Below, piece after piece: positions 37,831 to 47,500 of a DNA stretch of 64,000 nt. The stretch lies in contig NZ_CP098604.1 in NCBI RefSeq assembly GCF_024499015.1, forward strand, positions 3,720,001-3,784,000. Reading direction: 5' to 3'. This DNA comes from Xanthomonas hortorum pv. pelargonii (GTDB lineage: Bacteria > Pseudomonadota > Gammaproteobacteria > Xanthomonadales > Xanthomonadaceae). Position numbers and translations under genes: made by a program. Numbering within the stretch: the stretch's first letter is position 1; each line of letters begins with the position of its first letter. The notes below the pieces were generated by a model. That model saw nothing but the letters and a program-made list of their open reading frames with translations. It was not told the DNA's origin and did not search any database.

Positions 37831-38048
37831 GCGCCAGAAGTCGGTCCTGGCAGACAGGCAAGGCTTTGGAAATCGGCTTCATCCCAACCGCCGTACACGG
37901 CCCATCGCGCCAGTGGCTTACCATCGTCGTCACTGTTCCTGCGGCAGCGGCCCTGGTGGCGCTGCAGGATGACCAATACAGCAATCGCGGGAGGGGTCGA
38001 GAACGGCCTGTTCCGCACTGCAAGAAACACGAACGACTGGATACGACG

Positions 38049-38972
38049 ATGACACAGCATGATGGACGGGGCTCACGCCCGCCGCGCGATGGCGGCACCT
38101 CCGGCGGCGCGCACAACCCTTGGGGCCGCGCCGTGCCGCGTGCACCTGCAGCGCGCCCGCCCGCACCGCAGGCGCCTGCGCAGTACGCGCCCTCGGCCAC
38201 GCCCGCTGCCCCTGCGACCTCTGGCGGCAACGCGCGCGAAGTGCGGCTGTACGGCATCAATGCAGTGCAGGCGGTGTTCAAGGCGCGGCCGGAGGCGTTG
38301 CGCAAGCTGTATCTGAGCGAGGCGCGCATTCCGCAGTTCAAGGCGCTGCTGGCCTGGTGCGTTGCCCAGCGCATCGGCTACCGCGTGGTCGAGGACGCCG
38401 ATCTCAGCAAGCTGGCCGCCAGTACCCACCACGAAGGCGTGGTGGCCGAGGTGCTGCGCGTTACCCCGCATTCCTTGCAGGACTGGCTGGCCGCGTTGCC
38501 GGCCGGGCCGGTGCTGGCGCTGTGGCTGGACGGCGTGGGTAACCCGCACAACTTCGGCGCGATTTTGCGCTCGTCCGCGCACTTTGGTGTGGCCGGTTTG
38601 CTGCTGCCAGCCGGCTCCACGCTGGGCCTATCTGGCGCCGCTGCACGCGTTGCCGAAGGGGGCGCCGAAGCGGTGCCGCTGGTGCAGCTGCCCGAGACTG
38701 CAACGGCGATGGCGCAGCTGCGTCAGGCCGGCTTTGCGGTGGCGGCCACGCTGGCAGACGGTGGTGAAGACGTGTTCGCCGCAGCTTTACCGCAGCGGCT
38801 GGTGTATGTGATGGGCGCAGAAAGCGAAGGCATGGACCGCCAGTTCGCACGCGATTGCGACCTGCAGTTGTCGATTCGCGGCAGTGGCAAGGTCGAAAGC
38901 CTCAACGTGGCCTCGGCCACGGCGGTCTTCCAGGCCGCCTGGCGCGCCCGCGTGCTCAGCGGGCAGTCCTGA
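38049..38972 (+). CDS. TrmH/SpoU-family RNA 2'-O-methyltransferase
   Basis: A 307-residue SPOUT methyltransferase. A disordered Pro/Ala-rich N-terminus (1-58) precedes an L30e-like substrate-binding domain (about 64-130; VRLYGINAVQAVFKARPE). The knotted SAM domain follows: LDGVGNPHNFGAILRSS (motif 1, Asn/Arg), YVMGAESEGMDR (motif 2) and LSIRGSGKVESLNVASATAV (motif 3). It resembles RlmB-like enzymes that methylate 23S rRNA or tRNA; the target is not decidable. The start at 38049 follows the family layout; upstream in-frame sequence is remnant DNA. Its stop overlaps the next ATG (38970-38974). Confidence 0.88.
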   Translation: MTQHDGRGSRPPRDGGTSGGAHNPWGRAVPRAPAARPPAPQAPAQYAPSATPAAPATSGGNAREVRLYGINAVQAVFKARPEALRKLYLSEARIPQFKALLAWCVAQRIGYRVVEDADLSKLAASTHHEGVVAEVLRVTPHSLQDWLAALPAGPVLALWLDGVGNPHNFGAILRSSAHFGVAGLLLPAGSTLGLSGAAARVAEGGAEAVPLVQLPETATAMAQLRQAGFAVAATLADGGEDVFAAALPQRLVYVMGAESEGMDRQFARDCDLQLSIRGSGKVESLNVASATAVFQAAWRARVLSGQS

Positions 38973-40483
38973 TGCGTACGTCTGCGTGGTTGCTCGCCAT
39001 TGGCGGGGTGCTGAGTGCCAGCACTGCTGTGGCAGTTCCCGCCGCAGCGGCTGCCGCCCCCGAGGTGCGTACCGATCGCGGCATGGTGCGCGGGCAATGG
39101 CAGGACGACGGCAGTGCGGTGTTCCGCGCGATTCCCTTCGCTGCCCCGCCATTGGGCGCATTGCGCTGGCGGCCACCGCAGCCGGCTGCGGCATGGTCGG
39201 ACGTGCGCGATGCCACCCAGGCGGCCACACCGTGCGTGCAGCCCGCGCTGGGCTGGAACAACGCCATGGCCAAGCGCGGCACCGAAGATTGCCTGTATGT
39301 CGAAGTGCAGACGCCGAAGTTGCAACCGGCCAAGCCGCTGCCGGTGTTCGTATGGATTCACGGCGGCGCCAATGTGGCTGGCGGCGCGGATGGTCATCTG
39401 CCGACCAATCTGGTCGCACAGAACATGCTGGTGGTGACGCTGCAATACCGGCTTGGCGCACTCGGTTTTCTGTCGCTGCCGGAACTGCGCGATGGCGATA
39501 ACGAAGCCGCCGGCAACTACGCCTTGCTCGATCAGATCGCGGCGCTGCAGTGGGTGCGCGACAATATCGCGCAGTTCGGCGGCGATCCTGCGCGGGTCAC
39601 CATCGCCGGGCAGTCGGCCGGTGGTCAGGACGTGGGCCTGCTGATGCTCAGCCCGCTGGCACGCGGCCTGTTTTCCGCAGCGATCGAGCAGAGCGGCACG
39701 GCCGGTTTCGGCTTGCCAGCGCGCTCGCTGGAAGAGAACCGCACGCTGGGTGTGAATATCGCCAAGCGTGCAGGCATTGATGATCCTGCAACGCGTCTGG
39801 CACAGCTGCGTGCGCTGCCGGTGGAGCAAGTGATCAAGGCTGGGCAGGGTGTCGATGTGCCGGCATTGGATGACGATGGCTACATCTGGTTGCAGGCGGT
39901 TGTCGACGGACGCGTGCTGCCGCGTGCGCCGGCCGCGTTACTAGCCGAAGGTGCACAGGCCAAGGTACCGCTGTTGATCGGCTACGTGGTGCAGGAGCTG
40001 GAATATGGCGGCAAGCAGGGCGCGCAGGCGCGGCTGCGTCGCGACTATCCCGCGCAAGCCGATGCAGTACTGCGAGTGCAGCGTGCACACGCGGCGCAGC
40101 GTGCCGCGCGTCAAGGCGATGCGGCGATGCAGCTGTCGACCGATCTCACCTTCCGTTGCCCGGCAGTGACCGTCGCACAGCAGCAGGCCGCGCTTGGCGT
40201 GCCGGTGTGGCATTACGTGTTCGATACCGCCGCACCGGGCGGGCAGGTGACGCATAGCGCGGAGCTGCCGTTCCTGTTCAAGGATCTGCCGATCGGGCAA
40301 CCGCCGGTGAGTTTGCAGCGTTATTGGGCCGCTTTCGTGCAGCGTGGCAATCCCAACACCAAGGGATTGCCGGCCTGGCCTGCGTTCGCGCCCAAGCATG
40401 CGGCATTGCAGTTCGATGCCAACAGCGTGCGGCAAATCAGGGATGCGCGCCCGCCCGTGTGTGCAGGCGTGGACTTGCCGTAA
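38972..40483 (+). CDS. Type B carboxylesterase, exported
   Basis: A 503-residue alpha/beta hydrolase with a signal peptide (about 1-27, ending in an Ala-rich run). It has the oxyanion segment WIHGGANVAGGA, the nucleophile in IAGQSAGGQDV (Ser near 212) and a catalytic His in VTHSAELPFLF. EDCLYVEVQTP is the type-B signature 2. The substrate is unknown (lipid, plant ester or xenobiotic). ATG 38972 overlaps the stop of the RNA methyltransferase, giving coupling despite unrelated function. Confidence 0.87.
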   Translation: MRTSAWLLAIGGVLSASTAVAVPAAAAAAPEVRTDRGMVRGQWQDDGSAVFRAIPFAAPPLGALRWRPPQPAAAWSDVRDATQAATPCVQPALGWNNAMAKRGTEDCLYVEVQTPKLQPAKPLPVFVWIHGGANVAGGADGHLPTNLVAQNMLVVTLQYRLGALGFLSLPELRDGDNEAAGNYALLDQIAALQWVRDNIAQFGGDPARVTIAGQSAGGQDVGLLMLSPLARGLFSAAIEQSGTAGFGLPARSLEENRTLGVNIAKRAGIDDPATRLAQLRALPVEQVIKAGQGVDVPALDDDGYIWLQAVVDGRVLPRAPAALLAEGAQAKVPLLIGYVVQELEYGGKQGAQARLRRDYPAQADAVLRVQRAHAAQRAARQGDAAMQLSTDLTFRCPAVTVAQQQAALGVPVWHYVFDTAAPGGQVTHSAELPFLFKDLPIGQPPVSLQRYWAAFVQRGNPNTKGLPAWPAFAPKHAALQFDANSVRQIRDARPPVCAGVDLP

Positions 40484-40547
40484 GCGATCGTGCGCACTGA
40501 AATCGCGCGCACCGAAACGGTACGCGCGATGACTTCCCTCAACTCAC

Positions 40548-42039
40548 TCAGCGTGCGCAGCCCGGCCCGCCGAAGTAGAAGCCGCCGTTCTGCATTTCCG
40601 GCGACAACGTGGTGCGGGTGACGCCTGCACCCAAGGCATACGGGTAGGTGTAACCGGCCATCGCCAGCGTGTAGCAGGACGGCTGCGCCACATTCAAGCT
40701 CGACAGGCGTTGCGCGGGATGCGCGGCCATCGCCGCATCGCGATAAAAATGGTTGGCCTGAAATGCGGCCTGGCGATAGCCGGCGTTCGCAAACCGGCCG
40801 CTGCCCATCGGTGCGCTGGGACGACCATCCCAGGTGGAAATTTCGCCGCCCGCAGAGATGAAGATGTTCGCGCTGCCCTCGGCGATATCGCCTGCGTAAA
40901 GTTCGGCCTTGTAGTAGCCGATCCATTCGCCATTCAAGCCGAACCACCAGTAGCCATCGGCATTGCGCTGGAATTCCACGTGCAGCATCGCCTGCTTGCC
41001 GCCTGCGGTACTGAAGCCACCAGCCGGTGCTGCACCGAGCACATTGGCGGTGCTGGTCTGCACGAAGTCGGCGCAATCCAGATTATGGCAACCGGTGGTG
41101 ATGTAGCCATCTTGCGTGGAGTAGATAAACAGGATCGGCCGCGTGTCCCAACCGGCACCGAGCTGGGTCTGCCAACCGGCTTCCAGCGTCTGGATCACGC
41201 CTTGTCGGGTGTAACCGCCCAACCAGATCTGGCTGATCGACTGCGCATCGTTGGCAGTGACTGTCGGCACCCAGGTGTTGAGATCGGCGCCGGCGCCGGT
41301 CACCGGCGAGCCGGCGGTGTCCAGATAGATGGTGGAGTAGTAATGCACCACCGATGCTGCCTCCCGCGCCGCAGGTACGGCGTCACCCTGCCTTGGCGCG
41401 ATCACGCTGGGAGTAGTGCCACGCAGAAAGCTGCGCAGATCCGCATGCTTGCTCATCTCGCCCAGGCCGATGCGTTCGAGCGGTACGCTGCCGGTATCGC
41501 AGCGTTGCGCGGCATCGATTGGCGTCACCGTACCCGTGTTGCTTGAGAGGGTGGGCGGCGTCGCTGGCGTGCTGCCATCACGCAGTGCCGGCTGCTGTGA
41601 TTGTGGAATGCAGTCGAAGACCTTGCCGCCCTGTCGCACGCTGCGCAGTACCGTCAAGCCGTTGTAACGATTGAAGACATAGCGCTGCATTTCGGCGAAT
41701 GCGGTGGGGTCGGTGACCTTGGCAGTTGCGCCACGCGTGGCGTAACTGAGCTGCGCCTGCGTATCCAGAAAAGTTTTGAACTCGCGCGTGACCTGTGGAA
41801 ATGCGCGCGACCGACACCGATAGCGAGGCGCGCAGTGCAGCGCGCTGGACGGGTGCGACGCTTGCCGTGGCAGGCGTCCGCAGTAGCGGTGGCATCAGTG
41901 TGTCGATGCTGCGATCGCTGGTTGCCGAAATCGACGGCGGCAGCAACGCGGCGGCGTGAGTGGCGGGAGCCAATGCACAAACGCAGAGCGCAGCAACGGC
42001 GCGGCCGATCGCTATCGGCCGATTGGAACGGAAGGTCAT
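40548..42039 (-). pseudogene. Neprosin-domain secreted protein, frameshifted near its N-terminus
   Basis: Starts at ATG 42039 with a signal peptide (MTFRSNRPIAIGRAVAALC onward, cut near THA). After about 78 residues the frame changes near 41808. The next frame runs QVTREFKTFLDTQAQLSY and on through a full neprosin domain (DUF239-type, rich in Trp/Gly/Tyr: WVPTVTANDAQSISQIWLGG, FQRNADGYWWFGLNGEWIG) to FYFGGPGCAR. Neprosin domains occur in plant glutamic prolyl endopeptidases and in bacterial secreted proteins. One extra base in GTCGCGCGCATTTCC explains the break. Restored length is about 497 residues. Confidence 0.72.
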
Positions 42040-42343
42040 GTGTGTTTCCCCTGACGCCAGAACGAAACTGCCTGCACGTGGCGCACCATGCAGCACAGTG
42101 CTCTCAGTGTCGCAGTTGTGTCCCGAGGTTCGTTCGGTGGCGCATGCCTGCGTTGAAGGCGTGCGCATCCTAACTGTCTAAAAAGGGAATATATCGGCAA
42201 ACACGCATTGCGTGACATCAGGCACACGCCAAGCGCAATGCGCTAAGCGGATGCCATGTCGATGGTCATGCACACCCTTGCGTACGGCGTATTGCCAATG
42301 CGCAAAGGTGTGCACGGTCACTCCGCCATAAGCATGGCTGTTC

Positions 42344-44308
42344 TTACTTTTTTTGCAGCCTCACTGCAGCGCCGCCGCTTGCAGCCAGCGCAAGCTGCAA
42401 CGTGTCGTTACGTGTGAGCTCGCGCGTGTCGATACGCACTTCTGTCGGCGCCTCGCCATCGGCGTAGATGGTCGCGGTCCAGGTGCCCTTGCCCAGAAAC
42501 GATAACGGCAAGGTCAGCGTGCGTGCCTGCTCGTTGGTCATCGCGCCCACATACCAGTCCTTGCCGCTGCGCCGCGCCAGTGCGATGTGTTCGCCGATGG
42601 CACCGTCCAATGCCCGCGTCTCGTCCCAGCTTGCCGGCACATCGCGCAGGAACTGCGCTGCCGGCACGTTTTCGTATTGCTCCGGGCTATCGGCCACCAC
42701 CGCGAACGGGCTTTCGTAGACCACATACATCGCCAGTTGCTGCGCACGCGTAGTCATCACTTGCGGCGCGATGTGCTGCGCCTTGAAGTCGGCCGGGCGC
42801 ACATTGCGGAATCCGCCGGGCGTGTAGTCCATCGGCCCGAGCAACATGCGCGTAAACGGCAACGTGAGGTTATGCGTGGCGGTGATGCGCGTGGTCCACT
42901 TGTTGTATTCGGCGCCGAGTACGCCTTCCTGCGTGAGGTAGTTGGGGTAGGTGCGGGTCAAGCCGGTGGGGTGATAGGCGCCATGCAGATCCACCAGCAA
43001 TTTGTGTTTGGCGGCCTTGGCGAGCAGGCGGTGATAGAAATCCACCATCTGCTGATCGTCGCGGTCCATGAAGTCGACCTTGATGCCCTTGATGCCGAGC
43101 TGCTGATACCACGCAAGCGCTTCGTCCATGTGCGCATCGAGCGCGCGCCAGTGCGCCCATAGCCACAGCCCGACATCGCGCTGCCGTGCATAGGCCACCA
43201 GGCCCGGCAGATCGAGTTGCTCCACCGGCCTGCGGATATCGGCATCGACGTTGTACTGGCCATCGCCGGTGCTGCCGAAATACCAACCGTCGTCGATCAG
43301 CATGTATTGCAGTTTCAATTGCTGCGCGTGATCGATATAGCGCTGGATGGTGGCGGTATTCATGCCGGGGTTCGCCACACCGCTGGCCAGCGAGCCGGAC
43401 CACCAATCCCACGCCGATTTGCCTGCATGCACCCAGCTGGCATCGAAGGCAGGCGGCGGATTGAGTGTGGAAATCAGGTTGGATTCGATCAGGCTGGCCG
43501 GGCTGTCGCCGAGCATGATCACCCGCCATGGCGTGGCGAAATCGCGGCCTTTGGCATCGAAATCGACCGCCAGCTTGGGGTCGTCCAGGCGTGGCGATAA
43601 TTTCGCCGACACACCCAGCCCACCATCCTCGCGGCCGGTGAGATACAAGCCGGCGTAATCGCGCAGGTTGGCCTCGGCAATCGCCAGCGTGGTGCCTTTC
43701 GCATCGGTCTGGCACACCAGCGGCAATTCAAGCAGATTGTGCGGGCGCAACTTCGAGGCGGCGATCGCATCGTATTCGCCCTCGTGGCTGGTGCCGAAGC
43801 GACCGAGATTCAATGTCCAGCATGCGTAATCGCGCGGAAATGCAAAGCTGGTGAGCTCATTGCGAATACGCACTTCACCGGCGTCGGGCAGCACGTAACG
43901 CAGTGCTACGCCATCGTCGTAGGTGCGCAACTCGATTGTGATTCGCCGCTGTTGTGCATCGGACAACTGCACGCGCAACTGGCGATAGTGATCGCGCACC
44001 TGGCGCGTCTTGCCCACGCTCAAGGCGAACTGCCTGTCATGCGTTTCGGTGGTGCTGCTTTGCAGCGTCATATCGCGGCCGAGCTTATTGGCCCTGCCCA
44101 GATCCAGCCCAAGCGGTGCATCGTCGAGCACTACTTTGTTGCGATACAGCACGCGATAGGTTGGAATGCCGCCCTCGCGTAAGGTGAATTCCACTTGCGT
44201 ACGTGCGTCGGGCGATTGCACACGCAAGCTCTGTGCTGCAACCGGCGCAGCGATCACACACAGCAATGCGCATGCCGCCGGTAATGCGGACTGGATCAGG
44301 TTTCGCAT
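42344..44308 (-). CDS. GH97 glycoside hydrolase (retaining alpha-galactosidase-like), exported
   Basis: A 654-residue periplasmic enzyme with a signal peptide (1-25, ending VAAQ). An N-terminal beta-sandwich (27-280) and a TIM barrel (about 285-560) follow. KSAWDWWSG (297-305), YMLIDDGWYF and GIKVDFMDRDDQQ (408-420) mark the barrel; an Asp in VDFMD is the likely nucleophile of the retaining GH97 branch. TQEGVLGAEYNKW would carry the acid/base Glu. The inverting SusB type has a different Glu arrangement. The start lies 63 bp from the GGTAACGTTACC palindrome shared with the divergent GH2 gene. The gap 42040-42343 on its 3' side shows no gene. Confidence 0.87.
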   Translation of the reverse strand: MRNLIQSALPAACALLCVIAAPVAAQSLRVQSPDARTQVEFTLREGGIPTYRVLYRNKVVLDDAPLGLDLGRANKLGRDMTLQSSTTETHDRQFALSVGKTRQVRDHYRQLRVQLSDAQQRRITIELRTYDDGVALRYVLPDAGEVRIRNELTSFAFPRDYACWTLNLGRFGTSHEGEYDAIAASKLRPHNLLELPLVCQTDAKGTTLAIAEANLRDYAGLYLTGREDGGLGVSAKLSPRLDDPKLAVDFDAKGRDFATPWRVIMLGDSPASLIESNLISTLNPPPAFDASWVHAGKSAWDWWSGSLASGVANPGMNTATIQRYIDHAQQLKLQYMLIDDGWYFGSTGDGQYNVDADIRRPVEQLDLPGLVAYARQRDVGLWLWAHWRALDAHMDEALAWYQQLGIKGIKVDFMDRDDQQMVDFYHRLLAKAAKHKLLVDLHGAYHPTGLTRTYPNYLTQEGVLGAEYNKWTTRITATHNLTLPFTRMLLGPMDYTPGGFRNVRPADFKAQHIAPQVMTTRAQQLAMYVVYESPFAVVADSPEQYENVPAAQFLRDVPASWDETRALDGAIGEHIALARRSGKDWYVGAMTNEQARTLTLPLSFLGKGTWTATIYADGEAPTEVRIDTRELTRNDTLQLALAASGGAAVRLQKK

Positions 44309-44370
44309 GAGTCCCTCCTCCTGGGAGCGCCAACCCTAACGCAGAAAGGTTGTTGTCGGTATCTACCTGG

Positions 44371-44382
44371 GGTAACGTTACC
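44371..44382. promoter_or_regulatory. Perfect 12-bp palindrome, candidate LacI operator
   Basis: GGTAACGTTACC is a perfect palindrome with a central CpG, the style bound by LacI/GalR proteins. It lies 62 bp upstream of the GH97 start and 145 bp upstream of the GH2 start, in their divergent gap. A LacI-family gene ends the same locus at 51311-52363. I saw no second copy in front of the TonB receptor or the LacI gene. Confidence 0.6.
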
Positions 44383-44527
44383 TCGCACCATGGCCGCTGA
44401 AACAGGGGCGGCAGCCACGGGCGGCATCACTTGAAAGCAAAGCGACAAGACAGTTGCGAGTCGTCTTGTTGGTTGCGTCCGGCGATGTGCACCGTTGTTT
44501 GGCAGTAGAGCTTGGGAGAGGCCTCTA

Positions 44528-47500
44528 ATGCTGATGGTTCGCAAGGCGTTCCGCCGTGGAGCGCTGTGGTTGTTGTGTGGTTGCATCGGTTGGACTGCAG
44601 TGGAGGCTGCGCCTGCCTACGATCCGCCGGGTCCTTACGATGTGCGCGTGCTTGCGGGCGGGCTGGGGCTGACCAAGAAGCTCGCCGCCGATACGCCGCT
44701 GCTTGCCGCCAACGCCGATTGGAGCGTGTCCGGTTGGGTGCGCCCTGCCAAGGAGAGCACTGGCCCTGCGTTGATCGCCGGTGTGGGCGATCCGGAAGGC
44801 ACTGGCCGTTATTTTGTTGTCGACGATGGCAAGCTCGGCTTTGTGCAGGGTGGCGACAACGTGCTGCGCAGCAAGCAGACGCTGCGCGCAGGGACGTGGA
44901 CATACGTCGCCGCAGTTGCACAAGGCACGCGTCTGACGCTGTATGCAAATGGCCGTGAGGTTGCCAGCGGCAAGGTGCAGCAGCTCGCGGTTGCGCCAAC
45001 GTTGGTATTCGGCCCGCGTCAGCAACCGGCCGCGTACACACACCACTTCGGTGGGGAGATTGCGGGCTTTACCGCGCAGGCGGGTGCACTGGATGAGGCA
45101 GCCATCGCGCGGCTTGCAAGGCAGGTGCCGGATCCTGCGTTGCAGCGCTTTGAAGATGCGTCGCCTGGCTGGCGTGTGCAGGTCAAGCAGATGGCTGGGC
45201 AGCTTGCGCCGCAGCCCGCGGCGACCTTGCCACGCAGCGCGGCGGCCTTCTCGACGCCGGTTGCCAAGCCAGTGCCGAACGCACCGGCGCTGCAGCCGCT
45301 GGATGCCGCGTCATGGCGGGTCGGGGCATGGCAGTTGGCTGCGGCAGCGGACCTTGGTCAAGCTACCGGTGCAACGCTGTCGCACAGCGATTACGCAGCG
45401 GGCAAGGCCACGTGGCGCGCCGCGACCGTGCCGGGCACGGTGCTCACCACGCTGGTGGATCGCGGCGTGTATCCGGATCCGGATATCGGCCTCAACAATA
45501 TGGCGATTCCCGAATCGTTGAGCCGGCAGGACTGGTGGTATCGCAGCAGTTTCGATGTGCCTGCGGCACTGCAAGGCAAGCAACTGGAATTGTTGTTCAA
45601 CGGCATCAACTATGCCGGCGAAATCTGGGTCAACGGCACCCAGGTCGGGCGCACCCGGGGTGCATTCGCGCGCGGCCGCTTCGATGTCAGCAAGCAGCTC
45701 ACGCCGGGCAGGAATGTCATTGCAGTGCGCGTGTCGCCGCCGCCGCATCCGGGCATCGCACACGAACAATCGATGACGGCGGGCGTCGGCGAAAATGGCG
45801 GTATGCAGGCGCTGGACGGGCCTACCTTTATCGCCAGCGAAGGCTGGGACTGGATTCCGGCGGTGCGCGATCGCAATGCCGGTCTGTGGCAGGACGTGCA
45901 GTTGCATGCAACAGGTCCCGTGGCGCTCGGTGATACGCAAGTGGTCACCGCGCGGCTGGCACCGGATCATCACCGCGCGGAACTCGAGGTCAGCGTGCCA
46001 CTGCGCAACGACACCAACGCAGCAGTGCAGGGCACGTTGCAGCTGGCCTTCGGCGATGTGCGCATCCAGCGCGAGGTCACGGTGCCGGCCGGTGGCAGCA
46101 CGCTCAGGCTCAGCGCTGCCGATACGCCGCAGTTGATCATCGCCAATCCGCGCCTGTGGTGGCCCAACGGCTATGGCGAGCCTGCGCTGTATACCTTGCA
46201 GGCCGGCTTCGATATTGCCGGCGCACGCTCGGACACGCAGCAGCTGCGCTTCGGTATTCGCCAGGTCACTTACGAGCTGTCGTTGTTCGACGACGATGGC
46301 GCGCTGCGTCGCGTGCTGGTCGATCTCAATCAAGCCCGGCAACGTGGCGAGCGCATCGTCGACGTGCGGCATGCCGCGATCCGGCCGGTACCCGGTGGCA
46401 ATGCGCAATCGTTGTATCCCGGCGCGTTGTCTTCGCCCGCGGTGCAGCGACTCGACGACACCAGCTTGGCCCCGCATCTGGCGTTGCGCATCAACGGCGT
46501 GCGTATTGCGGTGAAGGGTGGCAACTGGGGCATGGACGATTGGCGCAAGCGGGTTTCGCGCGAGCGGCTGGAGCCGTACTTCCGTCTGCAGCGCGATGCG
46601 CATTTCAATGTGGTGCGTAACTGGGTGGGGCAGAACACCGAAGCCAGCTTCTTCGAGCTGGCCGACGAATACGGCATGTTGGTGTTCAACGACTTCTGGC
46701 AGTCCACCCAGAACTACAACCTCGAGCCGGCCGACGCGGCGCTGTTTCTGGACAATGCCGCCGAGGTGATCAAGCGCTTCCGTAATCATCCTTCCATCGT
46801 GCTGTGGTTCGGGCGTAACGAAGGCGTGCCAGCTCCCATCCTCAACGAAGGCCTGGACACACTGGTTGCCGAACTCGATGGCACGCGCTGGTACACCGGC
46901 AGTTCCAACGAGATCAACCTGCAGGTCAGCGGGCCGTACAACTACCGCGAGCCGGTGGCGTACTTCAACAAGTTGGCGCAAGGTTTTTCGGTGGAAGTGG
47001 GCACGCCCTCGTTCTCCACCCTGGAGTCGTTCAAGGCCTCGGTTCCTGCCGTGCAGGATCAGTGGCCGATCGGCGATGCGTGGGCGTATCACGACTGGCA
47101 CCAGTCCGGTAATGGCGACACCAACAGCTTCATGCGCACGCTCACCGACAAGCTCGGCGCGCCGACCAGCCTGGCCGATTTCGAACGCAAGGCGCAGCTG
47201 CTCAATTACGACACGCACCGCGCCATCTTCGAGGGTTTCAACGCGCACCTGTGGAGCAAGAACAGCGGGCGCTTGCTATGGATGAGCCATCCCGCCTGGC
47301 CCAGCAACATGTGGCAGATCTACAGCCACGACTACGACACCCACGCCGCCTATTACGGCGTGCGCAATGCGGCAGAGATGCTGCATGTGCAGATGAACCT
47401 GCCCGGCCATGAGGTGGTGGTGGTCAATAACGCGACCGAGCCGGTGAGTGGCTTGCGTGTACGTGCGGATGTCTATGCGGCCGATGGCAGGTTGCTGCAG

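Noticed and set aside
45311..47248. 645-codon minus-strand frame opposite the GH2 gene
   Set aside because: Shadow frame with low-complexity composition. GH2 motifs on the other strand are unambiguous.
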